Shown here in pieces: positions 16,873-26,202 of a stretch of 64,000 bases of DNA (position 1 is its first letter; every line of letters starts with the position of its first letter). The stretch spans positions 1,116,001-1,180,000 of the forward strand of contig NZ_JABSPA010000002.1 in assembly GCF_013214175.1 (NCBI RefSeq), in the 5' to 3' direction. Source of the stretch: Colwellia sp. GTDB lineage: Bacteria; Pseudomonadota; Gammaproteobacteria; Enterobacterales; Alteromonadaceae. The notes beneath the pieces were generated by a model that saw nothing but the letters and a program-made list of their open reading frames with translations, searched no databases and had not been told where the DNA came from. A program made the translations under genes and the position numbers.

Positions 16873-19497
16873 TTAAAGCTGTTCCTTTAAAGAAAAGAGT
16901 AACTCTAATGCTTGTCTCGGGCTTAAATCATTTACATCGGTATCGGCAAGTGTTGTTAATATAGGATGTTCATCTGGGGCTAAGCTCAGCTGCTCAAAAA
17001 CATCACTTTGTATCGGCGTAGCAGTCAACACTGTGGGGGCTTGCTGCTGCTCTAATTCAGCTAACCTTTGCTTAGCACGTTTTATCACCAGTTTAGGTAC
17101 ACCCGCTAATTGCGCTACTTGTAAACCAAAACTTTTACTTGCTGCTCCCTCTTGCACTGCGTGCATAAATACTATTTTATCGTCATGCTCCATGGCATCT
17201 AAGTGGACATTGGCAAGGGTTTCAATTTGCTCAGCTAACATGGTTAATTCGAAATAATGCGTGGCAAAGAGGGTAAAGGCCTTAGTTTTAAGTGCCAGCA
17301 TTTCTGCACAGGCCCAGGCCAGTGATAAGCCATCGTACGTACTCGTTCCTCGACCAATTTCATCAAGTAATACTAAACTTCTGTCAGTAGCGTTATGCAA
17401 GATATTGGCGGTTTCCGTCATTTCGACCATAAAGGTAGAACGACCACTAGCTAGATCATCTGAGGCGCCAATGCGGGTAAATATTCTATCAACTACGCCA
17501 ATAGTTGCACTGTCAGCAGGGACATAACAACCGATATGAGCCAGCAAAACAATTAAGGCTGTTTGGCGCATATAGGTTGATTTACCGCCCATGTTTGGCC
17601 CGGTAATAATGAGCATCTTGCGTTGTTCGGTTAACAATACCGGGTTAGCGATAAAGGCATTGTTGGTCATTTGTTCAACGACAACGTGACGACCAGCATC
17701 AATGCTTATACCTGCCTCTTTGACTAAGTTTGGCTTAACATAGTTTAACGCTAATGCACGCTCGGCGAAGGTGGTTAACACATCAAGCTCGGCGATAGCC
17801 TGGCTTAATTGCTGTAATTGCGCTAAATCTGGCATAACTTTAGCGAATAATTCTTGATAAAGTGTTTTTTCTAGGGCTAAAAATTTGCTTTGCGCGCTCA
17901 GTACCTTATGTTCATGTTCTTTTAATTCTTCGGTAATAAAGCGTTCATTATTTTTTAAGGTTTGACGACGGATATAATTATCAGGGACATTAGCAGCCGC
18001 AGTACGGCTCATTTCAATGAAAAAGCCATGGACCTTGTTGTAGCCAACTTTTAGTGAGTGAATGCCAGTACTTTCTTTCTCTCGTTGTTCAAGCTGTGCT
18101 AAAAATTCAGTAGCGCCATCACTTAAATCGCGTAATACATCGAGTTCGCTATTATAACCTGGGGCAATAACGCCGCCATCACGAATAAGTACCGGTGGAT
18201 TGTCAATTATGGCATGCTCAAGTAAGCCTTGTAACGCCGGCATTGGTTGGCTTTGTTGGGCAATGGTGCTTAAGTAATTAGGAGCTGACTCACTTGGTTG
18301 TTCATTCTGTGACCCAGTCTGTAACTCACTTTGCAGCTCTGGCAACTGCTGTAGTGCATGACGTAAGCGAGCAAAGTCTCGTGGTCGTGCCGAGCCTAAA
18401 GCAATACGCGAAACAATACGTTCAATATCGCCTAAGCCTTTTAATATTGGCTGTACTGGCGTGATTAGGTCTAACGCTATAATATCGCTGACAGTATTTT
18501 GGCGATTGTGCAGCACAGTTAAGTCACGTAATGGGAAGTGTAACCAACGTTTAAGTAAACGCGAACCCATTGGCGTGGAGGATTTATCTAAAATTGATGC
18601 CAGTGTATTCTCAAAACCACCTTGCAAGTTTTGGGTCAGCTCTAAATTTCGCCTAGTGGCTGCATCAAGTACGACACCTTTATTGGCTGACTCACAAATA
18701 ATAGCGCGTATATGAGGCAGGGCAGTACGTTGGGTATCTTTAACATATTGAAATAAACAACCGGCTGCTGCTAAGCCTAATGGCTTATCATCAACACCAA
18801 AGCCGGTTAATTCTTTAGTCTCAAACTGGGTATTTAATAGCTTAATTGCGGTATCGAGATCAAACTCCCATTCGGGGCGACGACGTAGACCTTTTCTTTG
18901 CTCGATTAAACTAAAGTCTTGTATTGACTCACTGTAAAGTAATTCCGCTGGAGATAATCTTTGCAATTCTGCTTGTAGTTGCTCACTGGTTTGCGGCTCA
19001 GTTAAGACAAAGCGGCCACTGGCCATATCTAAATAGGCCAGACCAAAAGCCGGAGCTGAGCTAGTTTTTAGTTTTGCTTGTGGTGATTGGTTATCAACGA
19101 TGGCGACAATGAGGTTATCTTGTCTATCCGTTAACAGGGCTTCATCACTGAGCGTACCTGGAGTGATAACCCGTACTACTTTACGCTCAACCGGACCCTT
19201 ACTGGTAGCAGGGTCACCTATTTGTTCACAAATAGCGACTGACTCACCTAAAGCGACTAACTTTGCTAAGTAATTCTCCACCGCGTGATAAGGCACGCCA
19301 GCCATGGGAATAGCGTTACCACCAGTTTTACCGCGAGCGGTAAGGGAAATATCTAACAAGTCCGATGCTTTTTTAGCATCATCAAAAAATAACTCATAGA
19401 AATCGCCCATGCGATAAAAGATCAATATATGAGGAAACTCAGCCTTAATGGTTAAGTACTGGCGCATCATAGGTGTGTGTTTGGATAGATCTTGCAT
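16873..19497 (-). CDS. mutS: DNA mismatch repair protein MutS (5' end replaced by island junction)
   Basis: 874 residues, full length. It shows the mismatch-binding [15 protein letters not shown] (Phe-x-Glu motif), connector and lever domains, Walker [15 protein letters not shown], Walker [16 protein letters not shown], and the H-loop FATHYFELT. The protein starts [14 protein letters not shown] displaced fragment coding for MTTAIKDLSSHTPMMRQC at the far end of the adjacent island shows that the first codons were replaced when the island integrated. The frame is intact, so MutS should work, but its transcription must now start in island DNA. No Shine-Dalgarno is obvious before the new ATG. Confidence 0.96.
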   Translation of the reverse strand: MQDLSKHTPMMRQYLTIKAEFPHILIFYRMGDFYELFFDDAKKASDLLDISLTARGKTGGNAIPMAGVPYHAVENYLAKLVALGESVAICEQIGDPATSKGPVERKVVRVITPGTLSDEALLTDRQDNLIVAIVDNQSPQAKLKTSSAPAFGLAYLDMASGRFVLTEPQTSEQLQAELQRLSPAELLYSESIQDFSLIEQRKGLRRRPEWEFDLDTAIKLLNTQFETKELTGFGVDDKPLGLAAAGCLFQYVKDTQRTALPHIRAIICESANKGVVLDAATRRNLELTQNLQGGFENTLASILDKSSTPMGSRLLKRWLHFPLRDLTVLHNRQNTVSDIIALDLITPVQPILKGLGDIERIVSRIALGSARPRDFARLRHALQQLPELQSELQTGSQNEQPSESAPNYLSTIAQQSQPMPALQGLLEHAIIDNPPVLIRDGGVIAPGYNSELDVLRDLSDGATEFLAQLEQREKESTGIHSLKVGYNKVHGFFIEMSRTAAANVPDNYIRRQTLKNNERFITEELKEHEHKVLSAQSKFLALEKTLYQELFAKVMPDLAQLQQLSQAIAELDVLTTFAERALALNYVKPNLVKEAGISIDAGRHVVVEQMTNNAFIANPVLLTEQRKMLIITGPNMGGKSTYMRQTALIVLLAHIGCYVPADSATIGVVDRIFTRIGASDDLASGRSTFMVEMTETANILHNATDRSLVLLDEIGRGTSTYDGLSLAWACAEMLALKTKAFTLFATHYFELTMLAEQIETLANVHLDAMEHDDKIVFMHAVQEGAASKSFGLQVAQLAGVPKLVIKRAKQRLAELEQQQAPTVLTATPIQSDVFEQLSLAPDEHPILTTLADTDVNDLSPRQALELLFSLKEQL
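19458..19473. other. Left attachment-site core (attL) inside mutS
   Basis: ACTGGCGCATCATAGG occurs here, in mutS codons about 9-14, and again identically at 33642-33657. The flanks outside the 16 bp diverge, although both sides of the core continue to encode the mutS N-terminus on the promoter-proximal side. Confidence 0.72.
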
Positions 19498-19757
19498 GTT
19501 TTTATTACACTTTTTGTTTCGTATAGCTAGTTGTGCGGCTATTTGTGTGTTTGTTTTAACCTAGTGAAATAAACTGAAATTTCAATTAATCTTATGGATT
19601 TCCATCGAAAAGTGTAGGTTTTAGTGTAGGTTTTTTTCGTGTATACTTTTTATTCATTAAAACCTACATCAGATCACTAATGTTTTAATATATAACAGCA
19701 ATAATACTGATATTAAAAAGCGAGTGCTATAGCTATTACTATTGAAAGGTAAAATAA
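19498..19757. promoter_or_regulatory. Island left-end regulatory region with TGTAGGTTT repeats
   Basis: 260 bp between mutS (minus) and the integrase (plus). It holds two direct copies of TGTAGGTTT (19613-19621, 19625-19633) and one inverted copy (AAACCTACA, about 19660-19668). A similar tandem pair occurs at 33577-33596 near the other end. They are candidate arm-type binding sites for integrase or its directionality factor. A TATACT hexamer (19642-19647) next to the repeats could be the integrase -10 box. The promoter now driving mutS must also lie here. Confidence 0.45.
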
Positions 19758-21026
19758 ATGATAAATGAGCGAAAACCTTTAAACGCTGCAACAATAAAAG
19801 CCATGAAGTCAGAAGATAGAGATCTTTCGGATATAGAAGAAAATGAAGGCTTACGAGTATCTTGTGGTAGTTCGGGAGCTAAGACATTTTTTTATCGTTA
19901 TAAAAGTCCTATCACAATTAAGCTGTGTCAGATTAAAATTGGTCGTTTTCCTTCAACATCATTAGCTGATGCTAGAGTTAAGTTGCAAGCATTAAAAGTT
20001 ATTCGTCAAGATGGTCGTTGCCCCGCTAGCGAACAAAAACAATCTAAAAAAGATAAAATTATAACAGAACAAAAGCTCTCTTCGAGAATGACTGTTACAG
20101 ATGTTGTTGAGCTTTATTTATCACGATACATCGAAGATCGCATAATGGATGGGCGGCTTATACAAGGAGCAAGGAAAAAAAAAGGACAAAACGAAACTAG
20201 GAGAACATTATACGGTGATGCTGTAAAAGTATTAGGAGATCGTTATGCAGAGGAAATTACCCGCAAAGATATCGTTAATATGGTCATGAGTATTGTCGAG
20301 CGCGGCTCAAATGTTCAAGCTGGTAATGTGCTGAGAGAATTTACTGCAGCTTATGAATACTCTATAGGGCTTGAGAAATTTTCTGATGAATTTGCTAACC
20401 CTGCATTATTAGCAAAAAATAGCCTGCGCCAAGCTAAAGTTCGTCTTACCTCAAAAAAGGGGACTCGTGTTTTATCAGATAAAGAATTAGCTAAACTTTT
20501 AAGCTGGTTACCAAGCTCGGCTTTTACACAAACTCAAAAGAGAATTCTTCGCTTCACCTTGTGGACAGGTTGTCGAACAGGGGAGATTTGTAGTGCTGAA
20601 TGGAACGATATTGACTTAAGTAAGGGGGTCTGGCATTTAAAGGCAACAAAAACTGATGTTGAGCGTTATGTGCAATTGCCTCAACAAGCTGTAGATTTTC
20701 TTAAACAATTAAAGCTCGAAACCGGGAGGTATTTATTTCCTTCAATTAAAACAGGCTTACCGATCCAGCAAAAGGCTATAACGGAACAAGCTTGGCTTAT
20801 GCGGCGTGACGAACGCATGATTGATATTGAGCACTGGGTTCCACATGATTTACGGCGTACAGTACGAACTGGCTTATCTCGATTGAGGTGTCCAAGTGAA
20901 GTTGCTGAAGCTGTATTGGGGCATGCTCGTTCAGGTATTGAGGGCACCTATGATTTACATAAATATGAAAGTGGTTGTAAAGAGTGGTTGCAAATATGGG
21001 CTGATCATATGGATTTATTACTTTGA
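19758..21026 (+). CDS. int: Tyrosine recombinase/integrase of the mutS island
   Basis: 422 residues. The N-terminal DUF4102-like domain (GLRVSCGSSGAKTFFYRY...IGRFPSTSLADAR) and the catalytic domain are typical of P4-type island integrases. Catalytic residues are visible: Arg in WTGCRTGEICSAEW, Lys in LKATKTDVER, His-x-x-Arg in PHDLRRTVRT, His in AVLGHARSG and nucleophile Tyr in EGTYDLHKYE. It directly borders mutS and reads away from it, as integrases usually border their attachment site. It should catalyse site-specific recombination at the mutS 5' end. Confidence 0.94.
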   Translation: MINERKPLNAATIKAMKSEDRDLSDIEENEGLRVSCGSSGAKTFFYRYKSPITIKLCQIKIGRFPSTSLADARVKLQALKVIRQDGRCPASEQKQSKKDKIITEQKLSSRMTVTDVVELYLSRYIEDRIMDGRLIQGARKKKGQNETRRTLYGDAVKVLGDRYAEEITRKDIVNMVMSIVERGSNVQAGNVLREFTAAYEYSIGLEKFSDEFANPALLAKNSLRQAKVRLTSKKGTRVLSDKELAKLLSWLPSSAFTQTQKRILRFTLWTGCRTGEICSAEWNDIDLSKGVWHLKATKTDVERYVQLPQQAVDFLKQLKLETGRYLFPSIKTGLPIQQKAITEQAWLMRRDERMIDIEHWVPHDLRRTVRTGLSRLRCPSEVAEAVLGHARSGIEGTYDLHKYESGCKEWLQIWADHMDLLL

Positions 21027-21174
21027 TGGTAACTTGTTAACATTAGTGGTACGTCCTATTTGTACACAAAAGAGTAAACCGATGCCTATAACTAAATTTT
21101 TGTTAATTAGAATAGACGATATGTTTTGTAGTATTTGACCGTGTTATTCACCCCCTCGCAACAAATAAAGTAAC

Positions 21175-21245
21175 ATCAATGCATTATAAATAAAGCAACT
21201 GCATTGATTTGATTTTTGAGATATAATTGCGAGTCATTATATCTC
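21175..21245. promoter_or_regulatory. Two perfect inverted repeats upstream of the methyltransferase operon
   Basis: ATCAATGCA/TGCATTGAT (21175-21183, 21200-21208; 16-nt spacer) and GAGATATAA/TTATATCTC (21218-21226, 21237-21245; 10-nt spacer) lie 43-113 bp before the methyltransferase start. They are candidate operators for the four-gene operon. No dedicated controller gene was found beside them. Confidence 0.5.
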
Positions 21246-21287
21246 GAAGCTTAAATCAAACGCTTAAAATAAGAATAATATAATTAA

Positions 21288-22337
21288 ATGATAGGAATCG
21301 ACCTTTTTTCTGGTGCAGGTGGGATGTCTTTAGGCGCAAGGATGGCGGGCATTGATGTGCAAGTCGTTGTTGAGCAAGATAAATATGCGGCTCAAACTTA
21401 TCTTGCTAATCATACGCCAAAAGTAGAAATGTTTAATGGTGATATACGAGATTTCAATCCAGAGCCAATAAAATCCAAACAACCTGTAATTGTATTTGGA
21501 GGACCTCCTTGTCAAGGTTTTTCAACTTCAAACCAAAGAACAAGAAATAGCGAAAACTCCAATAACTGGCTTTTTAAAGAATTCATACGGGTTGCTAAAA
21601 TTTATCAGCCAGATTGGATAGTTTTTGAAAATGTGAGAGGTATACTAGAAACTGAAAAGGGACAGTTTGTAAATTTCGTCAAGAAAGCTTTTACAGACCT
21701 AGGTTACTCTGTAAGTGATAGCTTACTTTTTTCAGAACAGTTTGGCATCCCTCAAAAAAGAGCTCGTTATTTTATTGTCTGCTCAAAATCAAAAGATAAA
21801 AGCTTTACTTTCCCTAAAGCAACTACTTGTCAACCTGTTACTGTCAATGATGCCATTGGTGACTTACCGCGTTTAAAAAACGGGCATAATGTTAGCTTTC
21901 AAAAATATAGAAATTGTGAAGTTAGCACTTATGCGAAAAGCATGAAAAGCAAAGAAAGTGGATGTGAAAATCATTTAGTAACCAAGAATAGTGAGTTGAT
22001 AGTTAATCGATATAAACATATTCCACAAGGTGGGAATTGGGAGAATATACCTGCTCAGTTAATGGCTAACTATAAAGATAGAACCCGTTGTCACACTGGA
22101 ATATACAAACGTTTAAGCGAAAATTCTCCTTCGATTGTTATTGGGAACTATAGAAAAAATATGCTTATTCATCCCGTTGAGAATAGAGGACTATCTGTTA
22201 GGGAAGCTGCTAGACTCCAATCTTTTCCTGACGACTTTGTGTTCAAAGGTTCTATTGGATACCAACAGCAACAAGTTGGAAATGCTGTGCCCCCTTTATT
22301 GGCGAAAGCTATTTTTGAAAAAATAATAAAAAGTTAG
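21288..22337 (+). CDS. DNA (cytosine-5) methyltransferase
   Basis: 349 residues with all main C5-MTase motifs in order: I DLFSGAGGMSLG (6-16), IV GGPPCQGFS (71-79) with catalytic Cys75, VI ENVRG (114-118), VIII QKRARYFIV, and X QQVGNAVPPLLAKAI at the C-terminus. There is no N-terminal helix-turn-helix. The recognition sequence is unknown. No restriction endonuclease is recognisable nearby; three unusual genes follow with 10 bp, overlapping and 9 bp spacing, so the enzyme probably marks self DNA for that system. Very short spacing implies one transcript. Confidence 0.93.
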   Translation: MIGIDLFSGAGGMSLGARMAGIDVQVVVEQDKYAAQTYLANHTPKVEMFNGDIRDFNPEPIKSKQPVIVFGGPPCQGFSTSNQRTRNSENSNNWLFKEFIRVAKIYQPDWIVFENVRGILETEKGQFVNFVKKAFTDLGYSVSDSLLFSEQFGIPQKRARYFIVCSKSKDKSFTFPKATTCQPVTVNDAIGDLPRLKNGHNVSFQKYRNCEVSTYAKSMKSKESGCENHLVTKNSELIVNRYKHIPQGGNWENIPAQLMANYKDRTRCHTGIYKRLSENSPSIVIGNYRKNMLIHPVENRGLSVREAARLQSFPDDFVFKGSIGYQQQQVGNAVPPLLAKAIFEKIIKS

Positions 22338-22347
22338 AGATATTTAG

Positions 22348-23391
22348 ATGTTACCTTTAGAAAGAATACTTGAAATAAAGTCCAAAGAAACTGGTTCATT
22401 TCCCAACGGGGATGATTCATATTTCAAAAGATATGAGCAAATAAAAGCCTATTTAAGTAAAAATGTATATAAATACATTGGTGCTGGTACTTCAGCGGAA
22501 GATCAAGGTGTTTATACTGATCATTCCATTGACCATTTCAATGAAGTTATTCTATTCGCCGGTAAATTATTAGGTATTGAGGAAAATAACAAGGTTGATG
22601 AGTATGCTGATAAGTTAGAAATATCTCCATATGAAATTTATATAACTCTTGTTTCTATTTTATTACATGACGCTGGCAATATCCTTGGCAGAGATGAGCA
22701 TGAAAAGAAAACATTTCAGATATTCATGGATATGGGGGATGCTATTTGTTCCGATAAGTTCGAAGCAAAACCAATAGCATCTATAGCAGAAGTACACGGC
22801 GGCGAGATAACATTATCTGATGGCACAGTATCCAAAGATACAATTAGCAAACTGAATAATACTGATACTTATCATAGTATTATTTTTAGACCTCGGTTGA
22901 TTGCAGCATTAGTCAGATTTGCAGACGAGATATGCGAAAGTAGAAACCGAGCAGCTCGGTTCTTATTAAAGCAAAATGCATTACCTGAATGGAGTCAAGT
23001 TTACCACCGTTATGCTGATAGTATTTCCTCTGTAATAGTTGATTCAGGAGGAGGGTGCGTCAATTTGAAATTTGAAATTACTAAGAAAAACTTAGTAGAA
23101 ACATACGGGAAGGGTAGTAAAGATAATATAAAACAGGTTTACTTAATCGATGAGATTTTTGCTCGATTAGAAAAAATGTATTACGAACTTCATTATTGCA
23201 GAAGGTTCATGATTGGCACAATTAACATCCATAAAATTAGAGCAAGTATTATAATTTACGACGAAAATATGGATGAAATTGAAAACAAACCTATTGAACT
23301 GGAAGAACAAGGCTATCCTAGTGGTTTATCATGCTTAAAAACAAAACATTCAGAATGGTGTGGTGAGGTACTGTATGAGAAATACAAATAA
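22348..23391 (+). CDS. HD-domain protein (HD-CE-like), candidate defence effector
   Basis: 347 residues. The HD metal-binding pattern is complete: YTDHSIDHF (His59, His63), ILLHDAGN (His107-Asp108), EVHGGE (His150) and RFADEICESRNRAA (Asp193), followed by a C-terminal domain of about 130 residues ending EVLYEKYK. The YTDHSxxHF opening and the RFADEI..SR..AA block are typical of the HD group called HD-CE in conflict systems, as I recall it. Expected activity is metal-dependent phosphohydrolase or nuclease; the substrate is unknown. Its 3' end overlaps the ATPase start by 17 bp. Confidence 0.78.
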   Translation: MLPLERILEIKSKETGSFPNGDDSYFKRYEQIKAYLSKNVYKYIGAGTSAEDQGVYTDHSIDHFNEVILFAGKLLGIEENNKVDEYADKLEISPYEIYITLVSILLHDAGNILGRDEHEKKTFQIFMDMGDAICSDKFEAKPIASIAEVHGGEITLSDGTVSKDTISKLNNTDTYHSIIFRPRLIAALVRFADEICESRNRAARFLLKQNALPEWSQVYHRYADSISSVIVDSGGGCVNLKFEITKKNLVETYGKGSKDNIKQVYLIDEIFARLEKMYYELHYCRRFMIGTINIHKIRASIIIYDENMDEIENKPIELEEQGYPSGLSCLKTKHSEWCGEVLYEKYK

Positions 23392-25213
23392 TAACAAGGA
23401 TGTTAATTTGAAAAACCCATTTGAAGTCAAAACACCAGAAACTTTAACACCAGAAGATATTGCGTCTCTATTTATAGATGTTTTTACTGATTTCCCTAGG
23501 TTATTAGCAGCCGAACATACTTTTTTAAATGGTCCACGAGGAAGTGGTAAAAGTATGATGCTTAGGTATCTAGAACCCAAAGTGCAACTTGCTGCTCACA
23601 AAGTGAAAAAAACCAGTGAACTAAAGCATTTTGCAATTCATATGCCAATCAAAAAAGCTAGCTATAGCTTAAGTGAATTGGAAAGATTAAGCGGTTCACC
23701 TTACAATTTATTAGCAGAACATTTTCTTATAACTAACGCGATTAAACATATTTTAGAGTCGTTATTAGACATATCGAGTTCTTGTACTAAAGATTTAAAT
23801 GAAATTAATGATTTTGCAAAAAAAACACATCGCCTTGCCAAAGGTAGTGGTTCATCATTTGAAATTGATGTTTTAGATTTTACATGCCCAGATAAAGTAA
23901 TTGCGGAAGTTTTAGAGTTATTCAATCATGAAACCATGTTAGCTAAAGTATATATTCGTAACTTAGCTTTTGAAGCAGTGTTAAGCCCATATAATGAGGC
24001 TCTATTTGGATATGATGATTTTTTCTTACCTTTCATCAAGCTGATAAAAAATCTATCATGCACTCCAAGTGGTCCTATTTATTTAATGGTAGATGATGCT
24101 GATAATTTGACAGTAAGAATGCAACAAATTTTAAATGGTTGGGTTTCTTATAGATCAACCAATGATATTTGTTTAAAAGTATCTACGCAGCAAAGATACA
24201 AGACATGGCGTACGAGCCAAGGGATTTTAATCGAGTCTCCTCATGACTTTTCAGAAATTGATATTAGACAGGTATATACATCAAAACAGTCTGGCCATTA
24301 TTATGACCGTGTTTTACAAATTGTATCTCGACGTTTAGAGTTAAGTGGTTTCACTAATATAGACCCCAATATATTTTTCCCTACAAACTCTGATCAAGAT
24401 ATAAAGCTTGAAAAAGTTAAAAATAAAATAAAATTAAAATGGGAAAATGGTGAAGGTGTATCCAGTAGGAAATCTGATGACGTCGTTAGATATGCAATGT
24501 CAGAGTATATGAAAGAGTTAGCGCTAAGTAAGAAAAAAAACACTTACAGTTATGCTGGTTTTAAAAGTTTAGTGAACCTTTCGTCAGGTATGATTCGTAA
24601 CTTCCTTGAGCCTGCAGCAATAATGTATTCGGAACTGAGGGCTCTAGACACTACTAGTCAGATAGATACGATACCACATGATGTACAGAACTCTGTTTTA
24701 TACAACTGGTCTCAGGAATATATGCTTAATGGGTTTGATAAATTAGAGCAGGATGAATTATACAAACAAGTACCTGTTGATTCGCAAGAAGCAATTAATA
24801 TATTTAGTGACTCAACAAAAATAGAAAAAATTAAAAATCTAATTACCGCTCTTGGAGAAAGCTTTCAGCAAAAGTTACTCTCGGATGATTCTGAGCGACG
24901 CTACATTTCATTTATGCTTTCGTCTACTCCTGATGCAGAACTGACTGATATTTTGAATACCGCCGTAGAGTGGGGGTATTTACAAAAATCCACTATAGCG
25001 AGGAAAGAAGGTATTGGTCGAAACATTCTTTATATTTTAAATAGAAGATTAGCGCCATATTTTAAATTAGACGCATCTGGCTATGCAGCACATTTATCAA
25101 TTACTCCTAATATGTTGTTAATAGCAATGTCTTCTCCTAGAGCTTTTGTAAGAGAAAGGTTTAAGGATAGAAAAGGAAGTATTGCACCTCAACCACAACA
25201 AAGCTTGTTTTAA
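23375..25213 (+). CDS. ORC/CDC6-like P-loop ATPase, candidate defence sensor/motor
   Basis: 612 residues from ATG 23375, chosen because GAGG lies 7 nt upstream; it overlaps the HD gene by 17 bp. The N-terminus reads NPFEVKTPETLTPEDIASLF, then Walker A GPRGSGKS (53-60) and Walker B IYLMVDDAD (235-243). Long charged and helical parts follow, and the last 130 residues look like a winged-helix end (EWGYLQKSTIAR..). The pattern recalls the ORC-CDC6-like AAA family of bacterial conflict operons; the call is from motifs only. It probably couples ATP hydrolysis to the HD protein or the downstream partner. Confidence 0.75.
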   Translation: MRNTNNNKDVNLKNPFEVKTPETLTPEDIASLFIDVFTDFPRLLAAEHTFLNGPRGSGKSMMLRYLEPKVQLAAHKVKKTSELKHFAIHMPIKKASYSLSELERLSGSPYNLLAEHFLITNAIKHILESLLDISSSCTKDLNEINDFAKKTHRLAKGSGSSFEIDVLDFTCPDKVIAEVLELFNHETMLAKVYIRNLAFEAVLSPYNEALFGYDDFFLPFIKLIKNLSCTPSGPIYLMVDDADNLTVRMQQILNGWVSYRSTNDICLKVSTQQRYKTWRTSQGILIESPHDFSEIDIRQVYTSKQSGHYYDRVLQIVSRRLELSGFTNIDPNIFFPTNSDQDIKLEKVKNKIKLKWENGEGVSSRKSDDVVRYAMSEYMKELALSKKKNTYSYAGFKSLVNLSSGMIRNFLEPAAIMYSELRALDTTSQIDTIPHDVQNSVLYNWSQEYMLNGFDKLEQDELYKQVPVDSQEAINIFSDSTKIEKIKNLITALGESFQQKLLSDDSERRYISFMLSSTPDAELTDILNTAVEWGYLQKSTIARKEGIGRNILYILNRRLAPYFKLDASGYAAHLSITPNMLLIAMSSPRAFVRERFKDRKGSIAPQPQQSLF

Positions 25214-25222
25214 GGATTGAGA

Positions 25223-26146
25223 ATGGTTATCAAAAAAAATATCACTGATTTACATGATTCAATTAATATGGATGTCGATTATTTTTTGACATGTGCTAGT
25301 TTTGAGGATAGATGTTTAACAATAGTTGAAGGTATAGATCACCGAAAAATAAGCAATGTGTTGATGTTTTACGTTAAGCAATTTGAAAGATACACTTTAG
25401 AAAATCGCAATAAAATTAAATCTTTATATCAAGACAAAGTTCAAGAGTTACCTTACGGACATGATAGGCCAACAGACTTTGCAGATTTATTATTAAGTAA
25501 ACTTGAAGAAATAACAGATAAATCACTTATTGTTGACATATCAACATTTACACGTGAATCATTGTTGATTTTAGTAAAGTTTTTTGATTTACACCGTGCA
25601 AGATTTAAATCTGTAAACTTATTTTATAGAGCCGCAGAAGTTAATCAAATACTTAGTAAAGGCATCATAGATGTAAGGTCTGTACTAGGGTATATGGGGG
25701 ACATAGAGATGAGTAAACCATTACACTTAATAGTTTTGAATGGGTTTGAATTTGAGCGAGCTAAATACATTATTGATGTATTTGAACCAGACTACATTTC
25801 AATCGGCTGTGGTAGTCAATCAGGTTCAATTAACACCGAGCTGCATGACCGAAACGTTGAATTTACAAATAAATTAATCGCTTATTATCCTAAAGATAAC
25901 ATTTCATTGTTTGAACATTCTTTACAAGAACCTGAGTTAACTCGTGATACTTTGTTAGAAGTGGTAAACAGTAAGCCTGACTGTAATAGCGTGATAGCAC
26001 CATTAAATAACAAACTATCAACTCTGGGGGCTGGATTAGCGGCAATTAAAAACCCCTCTGTACAGCTTTGCTATACTCAAGCTGCTGATTACAACGTAAA
26101 CTACTCTAAAAAATTAGATGATGTTTATATATATAAATTAGTTTAA
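25223..26146 (+). CDS. Unrecognised protein, last gene of the candidate defence operon
   Basis: 307 residues from ATG 25223 (AAGGA 6 nt upstream), 9 bp after the ATPase stop. It looks like two alpha/beta Rossmann-like halves: residues about 15-150 (VDYFLTCASFEDRCLTIVEG, LIVDISTFTRESLLILVKFF) and about 160-307 (PLHLIVLNGFEFERAKYI, PDYISIGCGSQSGSIN). The SFEDR and DISTFTRE motifs look like conserved family features, but I recognise no named family and no nuclease signature. Context makes it an essential part of the methyltransferase-HD-ATPase system. It could be a nucleotide-binding or nucleotide-modifying component. Confidence 0.7.
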   Translation: MVIKKNITDLHDSINMDVDYFLTCASFEDRCLTIVEGIDHRKISNVLMFYVKQFERYTLENRNKIKSLYQDKVQELPYGHDRPTDFADLLLSKLEEITDKSLIVDISTFTRESLLILVKFFDLHRARFKSVNLFYRAAEVNQILSKGIIDVRSVLGYMGDIEMSKPLHLIVLNGFEFERAKYIIDVFEPDYISIGCGSQSGSINTELHDRNVEFTNKLIAYYPKDNISLFEHSLQEPELTRDTLLEVVNSKPDCNSVIAPLNNKLSTLGAGLAAIKNPSVQLCYTQAADYNVNYSKKLDDVYIYKLV

Positions 26147-26158
26147 AGGCTTTTATAA

Positions 26159-26186
26159 GGTGACTTTTCAATCATAAAAGTTCACC
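26159..26186. terminator. Possible bidirectional terminator between convergent operons
   Basis: GGTGACTTTT and AAAAGTTCACC form a stem with one bulge, between the defence operon (plus) and the relaxase gene (minus). Confidence 0.4.
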
Positions 26187-26202
26187 CTCTATATCTTCGG
26201 CT

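Noticed and set aside
21288..23391. Ordinary type II restriction-modification pair
   Set aside because: The gene after the methyltransferase is an HD-domain protein with no PD-(D/E)XK, HNH or GIY-YIG nuclease motif, and two further coupled genes follow.
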